DNA of 64,000 nt. It comes from Advenella kashmirensis WT001 (GTDB taxonomy: Bacteria > Pseudomonadota > Gammaproteobacteria > Burkholderiales > Burkholderiaceae_B). Under the pieces are notes generated by a model. That model saw only the letters and a program-made list of their open reading frames with translations. It made no database searches and was not told where the DNA came from. The first letter of the stretch is position 1. Every line of letters begins with the position of its first letter. The stretch lies in the NCBI RefSeq assembly GCF_000219915.2, contig NC_017964.1:2976001-3040000 (forward strand). The letters are read 5' to 3'. This document shows positions 42,292 through 53,141 of the stretch, one piece after another. The position numbers and the translations under genes are program-made.

Positions 42292-43274
42292 GTGATAAAA
42301 CCAGGCAAGTCCATTTATACCGCCGCCATTGCTATGCTCATGGCAGGCGGTATGCAGTCCGCTCAGGCAATGTCCGAGGCAGCCAAGAACTTTCCTGACA
42401 AGCCAATCACAATCGTGATTGGCTATACGGCCGGCGGCTCAACCGACATTCCATTCCGTGTGCTGGCAGAAAACCTGACAGGTATTCTCAAGCAGCCGGT
42501 GATTGTCGAAAACAAACCGGGTGCCGGCGGCGTTTTGCCAGCCATGCAGCTGCATAACAAAAAGCCGGACGGCTACACCCTTGCCCAAACGCCAACACCG
42601 GTGTTTCGCCTGCCCTATATCAGCAAAATCGACTGGAACCCGGCCACCGACCTGACCTATGTCATCGGCCTGGCAGGTTATTCTTTCGGACTGGTCGTGC
42701 CGGCCGACTCGCCCATCAAGTCGATGAAAGAGTATATTGAGTACGCCCGACAAAACCCTGAAAAACTCACCTATGGTTCGCCGGGCATTATGACAACCCT
42801 GCATATCACCATGGAAGCCATAGCCCAGGACGCCGATATCAAACTGGTGCATGTTCCTACAAAGGCAATGCAGAATCGCTCAAAGCCATTATTGGCGGGT
42901 TTGTCATGTCAGTCGCAGATACCCCGGCATGGGCGCCTTATGTAGAAAACGGCAAGCTGCGCCTGTTGTCTACCTGGGGTGAAAAACGCAGCAAAAAATT
43001 TCCTGATGCGCCCACGCTCAAGGAGTCTGGTATTAACCGTGTCCAGCTTTCGCCTTTCGGACTGGCGGTTCCCAAGGACACCGATCCGGACATCGTGAAA
43101 AAGCTTCATGACGCACTCAAGCTGGCCATGGAAAAACCCAATTTTCGCGAAGCGCTGGAAAAATACGATATGGAACCGCTCTATATGAGCACCCAGCAAT
43201 ACACCGAATTTGCGAAAAAAACCACGGCAGACGAAGGCAAGGTGCTCGAATCCCTCGGCTTTAAGAAAAAGTAA
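42292..43274 (+). pseudogene. Bug/TctC-family periplasmic solute receptor, frameshifted
   Basis: This is 327 residues after adding one base. It starts at GTG 42292 with an AGGAG site and has a signal peptide ending near MQSAQAMS. The mature domain begins with FPDKPITIVIGYTAGGSTDI, the Bug hallmark, followed by VIVENKPGAGGVLPAMQL. The break near 42860 (GTTCCTACA needs GTTCCCTACA) restores HVPYKGNAESLKAIIGG. Bug proteins bind dicarboxylates, amino acids or aromatic acids with a carboxylate pincer. No TctA/TctB permease is nearby. As the last gene of a catabolic operon it may capture that operon's substrate (inference). Confidence 0.9.
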
Positions 43275-43293
43275 GCGCACCCAGACAGACGCC

Positions 43294-43335
43294 ACCGCTG
43301 TCCGATACACAGCTGAACCTGTACCGGACAGCGGT
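43294..43335 (+). terminator. perfect 11-bp inverted repeat after Bug gene
   Basis: ACCGCTGTCCG (43294-43304) and CGGACAGCGGT (43325-43335) are exact complements across a 20-base loop, 20 bases after the stop. No T-run follows, so it may be a factor-dependent terminator or a transcript-stabilising hairpin. Confidence 0.5.
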
Positions 43336-43851
43336 AAACCGCGAGTATCAACACGTCCTATCAGAACAATCAATACACGCTAAACACGCGCCCCACTCAG
43401 GCCGAACAACGAAAGGCGTGCCATCACCTGAACGTTGCTCCGCGCAAATATATCTGCGCAATCTGCCTGCCCAATCATGATCAATAGTGCCCGGCCATGA
43501 CGCTATCTTAGCGGTTCGATCGGCTCCGCACTTGTGCACTCTTTTCAAAAATCCTGCTGGCCCGCAAGAATCTGCCTGTCTACTCTGGCATAACCAACGT
43601 GACTTGCATTTTCGCCCAATTCAAGCTTTCCCAACACATGCTGTAGACTCTCTCCCTTTCATATTCTCGGCGACCTGAAAAGATTTGCTTGCCCCTTATC
43701 ATTCAAATATTTTGAATATACTCTACAAACCAGATGAAACAAACTCACCCCGCAATGCAGCATAATATTGACTATGCAAGAACCGCAAGCGATTTGCGGT
43801 ATCAAAAACAAACAACGATCTATTGAACATCTTTTTAAAGGGTTTACTATC
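43336..43851. other. intergenic region upstream of nitroreductase
   Basis: About 515 bases without a convincing gene. Short frames on both strands show no family likeness. The segment near 43690-43720 is AT-rich (TTCAAATATTTTGAATATA, an imperfect palindrome) and could be the promoter/operator of the nitroreductase. Confidence 0.4.
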
Positions 43852-44450
43852 ATGTCCGGAAATGTTCTGCAGCACCTGAAAAACCGCCGTACCATCTACG
43901 CGCTGGATCGCGATATCAAACTCGGTAATGACGAACTGGTCAGCCTGATTCAAAACACCATCAAGCAAGCGCCCTCTTCCTTCAATTCCCAGTCTTCACG
44001 CGCAGTCGTCCTGTTGGGTAAACACCAGGACCGCGTTTGGGAAATTGCCAAGGAAACGCTCAAAGCCATCGTACCAGCTGACGCTTACCCCGCCACCGAA
44101 GCAAAACTCAGCGGCTTTCAAGCTGCCTATGGGACAGTGCTGTTCTACGAAGATCAGGACGTCGTGTCCGATCTGCAGGAAAAATTCGCACCTTACGCCG
44201 AGAATTTCCCCATCTGGTCTGAACACTCGACCGGCATGGCGCAACTGGCGGTCTGGACTGCGCTGGCCGAACACGGCATTGGCGCCTCGCTGCAGCACTA
44301 CAATCCGCTGATCGACGATAAAGTGCAAGCCGAATGGAATATCCCGGCCAGCTGGAAACTGCGTGCCAGATGCCTTTTGGCAGTATCGTGAACCCGGCAG
44401 GTGAAAAAGAATACATGGACGACAAGGAGCGCTTTCGCGTCTTTGTGTAA
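43852..44450 (+). pseudogene. nitroreductase-family protein (Frm2/Hbn1-like), frameshifted near 3' end
   Basis: This is a 199-residue FMN-dependent nitroreductase-fold protein. The N-terminus has LKNRRTIYALDRDIKLGNDE and the FMN loop APSSFNSQSSRAVVL; the middle has WSEHSTGMAQLAVWTALAEH followed by GASLQHYNPL. The subgroup resembles yeast Frm2/Hbn1 and bacterial relatives. The final ~27 residues (QMPFGSIVNPAGEKEYMDD...) are in another frame; GCCAGATG near 44367 needs GCCCAGATG. The ATG at 43852 is the family start. The physiological substrate is unknown. Confidence 0.88.
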
Positions 44451-44560
44451 ACCGCGTTTTCCTGTACTGCAGCGCCGTCTGCATCAGGCCAGCCATTCCA
44501 TTGACCGGAACATCAGAACCAGGCAAATTATCCCTTGTTTTTGAATCTTGTTCCGCTGTG

Positions 44561-44596
44561 CAAAAGCCCGCCCAGTCTAGTCCTGCGGGCTTTTGT
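44561..44596. terminator. rho-independent terminator after nitroreductase
   Basis: The perfect stem CAAAAGCCCGC/GCGGGCTTTTG has a 14-base loop and T-rich right side. It is symmetrical, so it can work in both directions. Confidence 0.85.
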
Positions 44597-44710
44597 CATT
44601 TTTCGGGAGGCAATCGGATTTCCTTTTTCATTTCATCGACAGAACGCTAATTCTTGACCAATGTTTGTTATCCTTTACCGGTTATCCAAATCTCATAAGG
44701 ATTAATTCAA

Positions 44711-45669
44711 ATGAAAATAAAAGGGACATCTCTTCTTGCGTACACCGCGCTTGCTGCCCTTGCTCTACCCATGTCAGCTCAGGCGGCGTGGCCAGACAAA
44801 CCGATCAAGGTTATCGTTCCCTATACGCCTGGCGGCGCAACCGACACCGTCACGCGTGTCGTCATGCAAAAGCTGTCGGAAAAGCTCAAGCAGCCTATCG
44901 TTATTGAAAACAAACCTGGCGCCAACAGCACGATCGGAACCAGCCAGGCCGCGCGCTCCAAGCCGGACGGGTATACGTTTGTCACGGTACTGGCCGCCTA
45001 TTCGGCCAATCCGCATTTATATAAGCTGAACTATAGCAACGACGATTTCGTTCCGGTATCGCATATTGCCGACCTGCCCCTGTTCCTGTTTGTCAGCAAG
45101 CAGGTGCCTGCCAAGAACCTGAAAGAACTGGTGGAGTACGGCAAGAAAAATCATTTGACCTATGCATCCAGCGGCACCGGCTCGAGCGCCCACCTGACAG
45201 GCGCCCACTTTGCTGATGAAGCCAATCTTGAAATGACGCACGTCCCCTATAAGGCAGTGCCCCCATTCTTGCTGATTTGCTCAGTGGCAGGGTTTCCATG
45301 GTCTTTGATCCGATCCTGGTGCCTATGAGTTACGTCAAGGAAGACAAATTGAACGCGCTGGCCATTACGTCGGCCAAACGCTGGGAAGGTGAAGACAATA
45401 TCCCGACCATGCAAGAAGCGGGCTTCAAGGGCTTTGTGATGAACTCATGGACCTCGCTCATGGCGCCGAAAGGCACGCCGCAGGAAATCGTGGACCGCGT
45501 CTCGTCGGAACTGGCCGAAATCGTCAAAGACCCGGATGTGAAGGCCAAATTCAAGGCCGCCGGCTTTGTCCCCGTCGGAGGCTCTGCAGCAGAACTGAGC
45601 GAACTCATTAAACGCGATTCAGCGCTGTACGAAAAAATCATCAAGGAAAATAATATTACAGTGCAATAA
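44711..45669 (+). pseudogene. Bug/TctC-family periplasmic solute receptor, frameshifted
   Basis: This is 319 residues after adding one base. The signal peptide MKIKGTSLLAYTALAALALP ends at AQAA, then WPDKPIKVIVPYTPGGATDT and IVIENKPGANSTIGTSQAAR mark the family. The break near 45260 (AAGGCAGTGCC needs AAGGGCAGTGCC) restores HVPYKGSAPILADLLSGRVS. It is monocistronic between two terminators. The ligand is unknown and no permease gene is adjacent. Confidence 0.9.
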
Positions 45670-45698
45670 CATCGCGCTCAGACCGCCCTTGTTACTGC

Positions 45699-45736
45699 GA
45701 CCCGGTTCTGCCCACTATGCGGTAACCGGGTTTTTG
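45699..45736 (+). terminator. rho-independent terminator after second Bug gene
   Basis: ACCCGGTT (45700-45707) pairs with AACCGGGT (45724-45731) and is followed by T5. It isolates the Bug gene from the riboswitch-controlled unit downstream. Confidence 0.8.
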
Positions 45737-45830
45737 TTTAACAGACCATGAACAAACAGTGACATGGCGATGCGTTGGTGGCTGGCCGGAGTTGCCCCCT
45801 TTTCCTGATCAACCTAGGGTAAACCCCGGC

Positions 45831-45858
45831 TTGTTGTCTTGCAGCAGGCGACTATCAT
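45831..45858 (+). promoter_or_regulatory. candidate promoter of the glycine riboswitch transcript
   Basis: TTGTTG (45831-45836) and TATCAT (45853-45858) are 16 bases apart, placing the transcript start just before the aptamer at 45881. Match by eye only. Confidence 0.45.
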
Positions 45859-45880
45859 ATGCGTTGTCGACATACGTGTT

Positions 45881-46048
45881 TGCAGGAGAGTTCAGCCCTG
45901 CTGACGCCGACGGAGCAACCACCCCGGAAACTCTCAGGCAAAAGGACTGCAAATAACGCGACACTCTGGAGAGAGGCGCATGCGCCCACCGAAGGGGAAC
46001 CGGCTTCATGAACGCCGGTGAAACTCTCAGGTACCGTGACAGATGGGG
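45881..46048 (+). promoter_or_regulatory. tandem glycine riboswitch
   Basis: Two consecutive glycine aptamers are visible. The first (45881-45951) has P1 TGCAG/CTGCA, the GGAGAGTTC entry, GCCGACGGAGCAACC, and the hallmark GAAACTCTCAGGCAAAAGGAC. After a ten-base linker the second (about 45962-46048) has CTCTGGAGAGAGG, a GCGCATGCGC arm, CACCGAAGGGGAACCGGC with a GCCGGT partner, and GAAACTCTCAGGTACC with GACAGATGGGG. This matches the cooperative two-aptamer class. The 43 bases before the start codon hold a small GTGAT/ATCAC hairpin next to the CGGAG site and no T-run, so control is probably at translation. The gene controlled begins at 46092. Confidence 0.95.
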
Positions 46049-46091
46049 TATGCAGATCGTGTGATTTGCATCACCGCTATCGGAGACGTTT

Positions 46092-47338
46092 ATGTCACGT
46101 GTCGCCATCATCGGTGCCGGCATTACCGGCATCACCACAGCCTATACCCTGGCCAAGCTCGGCTATTCGGTCACTGTCCTGGACAAAAACCGGGACGCGC
46201 CATGGAAACTTCGTTCGCCAACGGCGGGCAGCTCTCGGCAAGCAACGCCGAAGTCTGGAACAGCACCGCCACCATCATGAAAGGGCTGCGCTGGATCGGC
46301 AAGCGCAACGCCCCCTTGCTGCTCAATCCTGCGTTCAGTTGGCACAAATACAGCTGGCTCGCGGCCTTCATTCGCAATATTCCCAATCACAAAGCCAATA
46401 CCATCGAAACCACCCGGCTGGCGATTGAAGCGCGCCGTCATTTGTACGCCATGGCAGAACAGGAGAACATCGATTTCGATCTGGAGCGCAGGGGCATACT
46501 GCACATCTATTATGACAAAGACAGTTTTGACAAAGCCGTCAAAACCAATGCACTGCTGCAGGCCGGCGGCCTGGAACGTTTCGCGGTCACGCGTGATGAA
46601 GCCCGAACCATTGAACCGACACTGACCGGGGATTTCTTCGCGGGCTTGTATACCCCATCGGACGCCACTGGCGACATTCACAAGTTCACCAATGGTTTGG
46701 CCGCCGCATGCCGCCGGCTGGGCGTGCAATTTGTCATGGACACCTCGGTCACTCGCATTGCCAGCGATCGGCACCATCACCAGATTTTCCATCAGCGCTA
46801 TGACAATGGAGATTCCGCCTACCTTGAAGCCGATAATATTGTTGTCTGCGCCGGCACGGGCAGCCGGGCCATCGCCCGCATGCTGGGCGATACCATGAAT
46901 GTCTATCCGGTCAAAGGCTATTCAATTAGTGTCCATCTGGACGATGCGACCAGCCTGGCCGCCACGCCCCGGGTCAGCCTGCTGGATGAAGACGCCAAAA
47001 TCGTGACCAGCTTTCTGGGTGATCGCTTCCGGGTGGCGGGTACGGCCGAATTCAATGGCTTTAACAAGGACATTCGCGCAGACCGGGTACAGCCGCTGAT
47101 TGACTGGACCCGCCGTCTGTTTCCCGAGATATCCACCCGGCGCGTGGTGCCATGGTGCGGCCTGCGCCCGATGATGCCCGATATGATGCCGCGCGTATGC
47201 CGTGGCCGCAAACCCGGCGTATTCTACAACACCGGCCACGGCCACCTGGGATGGACCTTGTCTGCCATCACCGCCCAAATGCTGGGCGAATTGGTGGAAG
47301 CATCGAGGCAAAATTCCACGTTGCAGCCGGCGTATTGA
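46092..47338 (+). pseudogene. dadA: D-amino-acid dehydrogenase / glycine-oxidising FAD enzyme (DadA-like), frameshifted
   Basis: This is a 415-residue FAD-dependent oxidoreductase of the DadA/DAO type after repair. The Rossmann motif VAIIGAGITGITTAYTLAKL starts at residue 4, then VTVLDKN. The second frame carries ETSFANGGQLSASNAEVW, HIYYDKDSFDK, GDIHKFTNGLAAACRRLG, YPVKGYSISV and a C-terminal GHGHLGWTLS. The frame breaks near 46199 (GACGCGCCATGG needs GACGCGGCCATGG), giving RDAAMETSFANGG. DadA enzymes deaminate D-amino acids to 2-oxoacids and pass electrons to the respiratory chain. Control by a glycine riboswitch suggests glycine, or a D-amino acid in glycine metabolism, is the substrate (inference). 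Confidence 0.9.
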
Positions 47339-47391
47339 AACGCATCAGACGCGTGCGATATGCAATCATTTAAGCTTGCATATCGCCGTCT

Positions 47392-48113
<722 letters not shown>

Positions 48114-48117
<4 letters not shown>

Positions 48118-48791
48118 ACTTCACTCTTTTTCTGGACGAGTTTGACAATTATTGTGGCGGCCGAGCAAATGACCCAGTAGGTCAGGCCCGCAAACAACAG
48201 CATTTGAATCAGCGTGCCATCACGTTCCCCCACGCTTTTGGCCCGGCTGAAGAAATCACCCAGCGCGATAACATAAACCAGTGACGTGTCCTGGAAGATC
48301 ACGATGCATTGCGTCAGGGTAATCGGCAACATCTTGCGCAGGGCCTGTGGCAGGATGATCAGGCGCATGGATTGCGCCCAGTTCATGCCCAGCGCCTTGG
48401 CTGCATTGAACTGCCCCGCCGGCAGGCTCTGAATGCCGGCACGAATAATTTCACAGAAAAAAGCCGCCTCCAACAGGGAGAAAGCCACCATCGCGGAGAT
48501 CAGGCGAATGTCTACACTGGGAGAAATGTTCAATACCGATTTGAGCACCTGGGGCACAATCAGAAAGAACCAAAGCAGTAGCATCACAAGTGGAATAGAA
48601 CGAAACAGCGAAACGTACGTCTTTGCCAGCCAGTTCAGAATCGGCACCCTGACCACGCTCATTGCCGCAAGCACCACTCCCAGGCCCAGACCCGCCACAA
48701 TTGCGACAGCCGTCACCTGGAGTGTGAGCCACATGCCAGTCATCAGCAAGCCACGAGACTGCACGATCATGTTCCAGTCAATATCAAACAT
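48114..48791 (-). CDS. amino-acid ABC transporter permease (second GltK-like)
   Basis: This 225-residue permease has the EAA loop FFCEIIRAGIQSLPAGQFNA followed by AKALGMNWAQSMRLIILPQA near residues 115-155, and about five helices. The start is one base away from the upstream permease stop and the end overlaps the ATPase start, so the operon is tightly coupled. Confidence 0.9.
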
Positions 48792-48792
48792 A

Positions 48793-49530
48793 TCAGTCTC
48801 CCAGTAAGCCAGGAATATGACTTCGGTTTTTGATGAAACCCATCAGCCGAATAATCACGAAATTGATCAGCATATACGCCAGCGTGACGCAAATGAACGA
48901 CTCATACGGCTGCGCCGTGTAGTCCACCAGTTGCCGGGCCTGGCCGGACAGTTCCAGCAAGCCGATGGTAGATGCGACCGCCGAGTTTTTTGAGATGATG
49001 AGAAACTCCGAGGTTAGCGGCGGGATAATGGTGCGATAGGTAACGGGCATAAGGATATAGCGGTAGGTCTGAAATAATGTAAAACCCAGCGCCAGCCCGG
49101 CGCCTTTCTGACCCCGCGGCAATCCCTGTATGCCGGCGCGTATCTGCTCGCAAATACGTGAGCCCGTGTATACGCCAAGCGACAACACCGAGACTACAAA
49201 GAACTGCACCGACGGATCCAGATTTTTGATCCAGTCCCCGGCAGATACCGGCAACATTTCAGGCACGACAAAATACCAGATGAAAAACTGCACGATCAGC
49301 GGTACGTTCCGGAACACCGACACATAGGCCGTCCCGATAAACGCCAGCGACTTTTTGGGTAGCGTGCGCATGACGCCGAATACAGAGCCCAGGATCAGCG
49401 CCAGTACCCAGGCAAACACCGTCAGAAGAACAGTATTGACCAGACCAATGCCCAGCCATCCCAGATAGGTTGAGTTTTCACCAGTGGCTACCTGCTCAAG
49501 CAGAAAGCCCCAGTTCCATTTGTAATCCAT
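48793..49530 (-). CDS. amino-acid ABC transporter permease (second GltJ-like)
   Basis: This 245-residue permease begins MDYKWNWGFLLEQVATGENS. GLVNTVLLTVFAWVLALILG forms the first helix, and the loop GSRICEQIRAGIQGLPRGQK followed by GAGLALGFTLFQTYRYILMP is the EAA motif. The ATG at 49530 is preferred to a GTG four codons upstream. It follows the binding-protein gene after about 66 bases. Confidence 0.9.
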   Translation of the reverse strand: MDYKWNWGFLLEQVATGENSTYLGWLGIGLVNTVLLTVFAWVLALILGSVFGVMRTLPKKSLAFIGTAYVSVFRNVPLIVQFFIWYFVVPEMLPVSAGDWIKNLDPSVQFFVVSVLSLGVYTGSRICEQIRAGIQGLPRGQKGAGLALGFTLFQTYRYILMPVTYRTIIPPLTSEFLIISKNSAVASTIGLLELSGQARQLVDYTAQPYESFICVTLAYMLINFVIIRLMGFIKNRSHIPGLLGD

Positions 49531-49596
49531 TGATAACACCACTGTAGAACGCGGTCATGCCGCGTGATTCATTGCACAAAAAAAGGCCCGTCTGCT

Positions 49597-50518
49597 TCAG
49601 GACGCAGGCTTATCGCTGGGCTGGGCGAACAGCTTTTTCATTCCCTCGGACATCTCAAATTCCAGATTGATGTTCTTGGGAGGAATCGGTGTTTCAAACC
49701 ATTTGTGATAAATCTGCGCCGCCTGACCGGATGTCTCGGCTTTGGCAATAACCTCATCCAGCACCTTCTTTATTCCTGCATCGTCCTTGCGTACCATGCA
49801 GCCATAGGATTCATAGGATTGCGGTGTACCGGTAATTACGTAATCCTGCGGATTGGCGATTTTCGCCGCTCGCCTGCAAGCAGCGCATCATCCATCATCA
49901 TGCTTTGGCGCGCCCGGTTGACAGTGTCAGGAAAGATTCGCTGTGATCCTTGGCGCTGATAATGCGCATGCCCAGTTTCTTTTCTACATTCAGTTTGCGC
50001 AACAGAATCTCCGACGTTGTGCCCGCCCCCACCACTACGGTCTGGTCTTTCAGATCAGCAAAGTCCTTGATACCGGAATCCTTCTTGGCCAGCAATCGGG
50101 TACCAACCTGGAAAATGCTGTTCGAAAAGGTGACCTGCTTGCCGCGTGATTCATTGTTGGTCGTGGTAGTGCATTCAAAATCGATCGTGCCATTTTGCAG
50201 CAGCGAAATACGATTCTGCGAGGTGATCGGAATCATTCGTACTTTAAGATCAGGATTGGCGGTCACGGCTTTGATTTTGTCCAGAATCAGCTGGGTAAAA
50301 TCCATTGAATAACCGACAGGCTTCTGGTTCGAATCGTAATAGGAAAACGGAATGGAGGCTTCGCGATAACCAACCACGACAACGCCATCGTCCTTGATTT
50401 TCTTCAGTGTCCCGTCCAATGGTTCCTGCGCGCCCGCCACGCTCACCAATGACCCTGATAGAATGCCCGCAACGGCAATATTGATGACTGCTTTAACCTG
50501 CTTGACCAACGTGCTCAT
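49597..50518 (-). pseudogene. glutamate/aspartate-type substrate-binding protein (second GltI-like), two frameshifts
   Basis: This is 307 residues after adding two bases. A signal peptide ends at VAGAQ near residue 31. The mature chain shows GVVVVGYREASIPFSYYDSN, GTIDFECTTTTNNESRGKQV and a C-terminal KWFETPIPPKNINLEFEMSE, all GltI marks. Break one is near 49908 (AAAGCATGATG needs one more base) and break two is near 49866 (GAGCGGCGAAAA needs GAGCGGGCGAAAA), restoring DDALLAGERAKIANPQDYVI. The ATG at 50518 has an AAGGAA site. It lies between the beta-propeller gene and the permeases. Confidence 0.9.
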
Positions 50519-50544
50519 GATTTGTTCCTTGTTCTGATATGGAG

Positions 50545-51822
50545 TTAACCTACGATATGGGATACATCAATGACATACAGCTGCCGCTCGGATTCGTGTA
50601 CCGAATCGATGCACACCTGCCGGCCATCACGGCGCCAGCGCGGATGCAGGTCGCATCGGTTGACTTTCTTCAATACAGGATCCGTATAAAAACTGCCCAG
50701 TTTATGACAAACGCCATTATCCATGTCGAACAGGATCAGCAGGCGTTCATTGGTTTCCGAATCGGGATAAGTGTCACTCAGCAGCCAGCGCTTGTTGACC
50801 GGTGAATAAGTCATATGGCCATTCTCGGTCAGAATATCCCTGCCCACGATTTGCACGGTTGCCGCATCCTCATCCCGGTAAAGATGGTAATGGATCTGCC
50901 CCTGGTGCGGGCTCCAGACAATGATCCGCTGATCATCACACCATAAAGGATGTGATATCTGGTACTCGGATTTTTCATAATCGAACGTGCCCACCGCATT
51001 GGGGTCGAAATCTGCAGCCAGTTGCGGCAATGGGTGATCGGAGTCTTCCAGCAGGCGCAGATTGGAACCATCCGGATCCATGGTAATGAGTCGATGCAGA
51101 AAGCAGGTCTCATCTTCTACGCGTTCGGTCCAGCGATGCAGGAACAGCACACGGCTGGAAGACGGATTGATTTCCACATGAGAGATCCAGTGAATGGCTT
51201 TCTCCATGGACTGAACCGGATGAAACTGGCTCAACTGCAATAGGCTGACGACCAGTCTGTATGCGCCCGTATCCAGATCCAGATGGTAAATGCCATCATC
51301 GGCAGGCGCCATGGGGACAGCCGGAGGGTTGTGTTCCCAGTAGCCGATGGTTTCGTGCGTAATAAATAGACGGCTGTAATTGATACCCAGCGCATAGCGA
51401 CTGTTGGGTGCGGCAACGGTAATGGGTACGGGAAAATGCGTTTTTTCTCCCGTATCAACATTGCAGACGGTCGATTGAAACCCGGGATAAGGGCCGATGA
51501 CGGTGGTCGCTCGGGTATTGTAGATGCAATAACTGCCATCGCGCCCGTCCAGCCATTGCAACTGGCATCCCATTTGCCAGTTCCAGGTCGTGGTCGTGTC
51601 GATCGAGACGTATTTTTCATTGTCGGCAAGATCGAAATAACCCACCTCGGCGCTCAGGTCTGCCCCCAATTGGGCGGTCATGAAGGGCACGCGGTTGGCC
51701 AGCAGCCGGGTGCCCGTCTTATCCCAGTTCGATTTGTTGTAGTAGCCAAAGAAATGATGCATGCCGTCATGACCGACGCGTCGGCATGGCGCAATACTGG
51801 ATATATATTTTGTGTGGTCCAT
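50545..51822 (-). CDS. beta-propeller protein of unknown function (PD40/oligogalacturonate-lyase-like repeats)
   Basis: This 425-residue protein has no signal peptide, so it is probably cytoplasmic. Repeated short strands ending in W/F-S-x-D-G-x-x-like turns suggest a six- or seven-bladed propeller. Distinct segments are HHFFGYYNKSNWDKTGTRLL at the start, SHPLWCDDQRIIVWSPHQGQ, NGHMTYSPVNKRWLLSDTYP and a final DLHPRWRRDGRQVCIDSVHE. The last two recall the oligogalacturonate lyase and TolB/PD40 style, but I cannot assign an activity. It starts the operon: the binding-protein gene begins 26 bases after its stop, and a LysR gene is divergent. A catalytic or sensing role tied to the imported compound is possible (inference). 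Confidence 0.7.
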   Translation of the reverse strand: MDHTKYISSIAPCRRVGHDGMHHFFGYYNKSNWDKTGTRLLANRVPFMTAQLGADLSAEVGYFDLADNEKYVSIDTTTTWNWQMGCQLQWLDGRDGSYCIYNTRATTVIGPYPGFQSTVCNVDTGEKTHFPVPITVAAPNSRYALGINYSRLFITHETIGYWEHNPPAVPMAPADDGIYHLDLDTGAYRLVVSLLQLSQFHPVQSMEKAIHWISHVEINPSSSRVLFLHRWTERVEDETCFLHRLITMDPDGSNLRLLEDSDHPLPQLAADFDPNAVGTFDYEKSEYQISHPLWCDDQRIIVWSPHQGQIHYHLYRDEDAATVQIVGRDILTENGHMTYSPVNKRWLLSDTYPDSETNERLLILFDMDNGVCHKLGSFYTDPVLKKVNRCDLHPRWRRDGRQVCIDSVHESERQLYVIDVSHIVG

Positions 51823-51969
51823 AGTTCACTAAAGTCTGGAGACGAGTTCATTCGTAAACCGCCAGACTAAGACCACAGAGGCATACATTCAAATTCTTTT
51901 TTAAACCATAGCTATTCAATATTGATATACTTCAGAGGATACACCCCCCTTTTGTACGGGATACTCCTA

Positions 51970-52872
51970 ATGAGCAAATCACTCAATTTCCAGCAATTGA
52001 TGGCTTTTCGGGCGGTCATGCAAACCGGCACGACCACCGCGGCCGCGCAAATGCTCAATACCACCCAGCCATCCATCAGCCGGCGGCTGCAGGAACTGCA
52101 AGCGTCAACACAACTGAAATTGTTTGAACTGCACGGCGGCAGATTGCGCCCGACCAGCGAAGGCCGGCTGTTACACAAAACCATCGAACGATATTTCGGC
52201 GGACTCGAGAGAATCGAAACCGTAGTCGACTCCATGCGCAAGGCTGGTGTCGGCGCACTGCGCATCGGTTGCACCCCCACGTTGGGGATAGGCTTACTAC
52301 CCCAGGTGATTGCGGAACTGCTTAAGAAATTTCCTAAAACCCATATCAGCCTGGAGACGGCCAGCACGCCGCAATTATCGAATTTTCTGCAACAGGATCT
52401 GCTGGACGTGGTTCTGACGACTGGTCGGATTGAGGACAATGAACTCGATAGCGAAGTGCTGATCAGCACCTGCGCCGTTTGCGTGCTACCGTTGGACCAT
52501 CGCCTGAAACAGGCAGATCGCATTAACCTTGAGACTATCAAAAGTCAGAAGATCATCTCGTTGAGCGACTCTGATGAACTCACGCAAAAGATCAAGCACT
52601 TTCTGCATTCCCACCATATTTCTCATGATTTTATTATCGAGACGCCATCGTCAATTACCGTATGCGCACTGGTTGCGGCCGGCACCGGCATTGGTATTGT
52701 CAATCCCTATGTGGCGACGACATTTGAAGGGCAACTGCTGATCAAGCCCTTTCACCCGCAGATCGCAACCCCCGTACAACTGGTATTGCCAACCCATACC
52801 GCCCCGTCGTTCCTGACTAACCATCTGATTGACATTCTACGTGCGCATATTCAGCGCCTGAAATTCAACTGA
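51970..52872 (+). CDS. LysR-family transcriptional regulator, divergent from propeller-glt operon
   Basis: This 300-residue regulator has an HTH in residues 5-62 (NFQQLMAFRAVMQTGTTTAA, then NTTQPSISRRLQELQ) and an effector domain with GALRIGCTPTLGIGLLPQVI near residue 93 and VAAGTGIGIVNPYVATTFEG near 235. The second half resembles NocR/OccR-type regulators that respond to opines and amino acids. The ATG at 51970 matches the usual start; an upstream in-frame ATG at 51922 adds 16 residues. It probably controls the divergent operon starting at 51822, across a 147-base promoter region. Confidence 0.9.
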   Translation: MSKSLNFQQLMAFRAVMQTGTTTAAAQMLNTTQPSISRRLQELQASTQLKLFELHGGRLRPTSEGRLLHKTIERYFGGLERIETVVDSMRKAGVGALRIGCTPTLGIGLLPQVIAELLKKFPKTHISLETASTPQLSNFLQQDLLDVVLTTGRIEDNELDSEVLISTCAVCVLPLDHRLKQADRINLETIKSQKIISLSDSDELTQKIKHFLHSHHISHDFIIETPSSITVCALVAAGTGIGIVNPYVATTFEGQLLIKPFHPQIATPVQLVLPTHTAPSFLTNHLIDILRAHIQRLKFN

Positions 52873-53141
52873 TAAAACAGCGAGCCCGGGACATAACAAG
52901 ATTGAACCCGCCATGCATTGAGCCGGATATTGGAGCTGGAATTGGGGCGGGGATTGGACAGAACGTGGGGCAAATCGCAGGCAGGATATTGAGCCCAACC
53001 GAATGTCGCCCTTGCCTGCGATGACATCCATGTTAACACCGGCAACGCATTAAAGCCACCGATACCTGCACCTGTATTACATTGAAGCCGGGCAGTGCCG
53101 GACAGGCGAGCGCCCGTCCGCTGCATACCAAATAATGCCGT

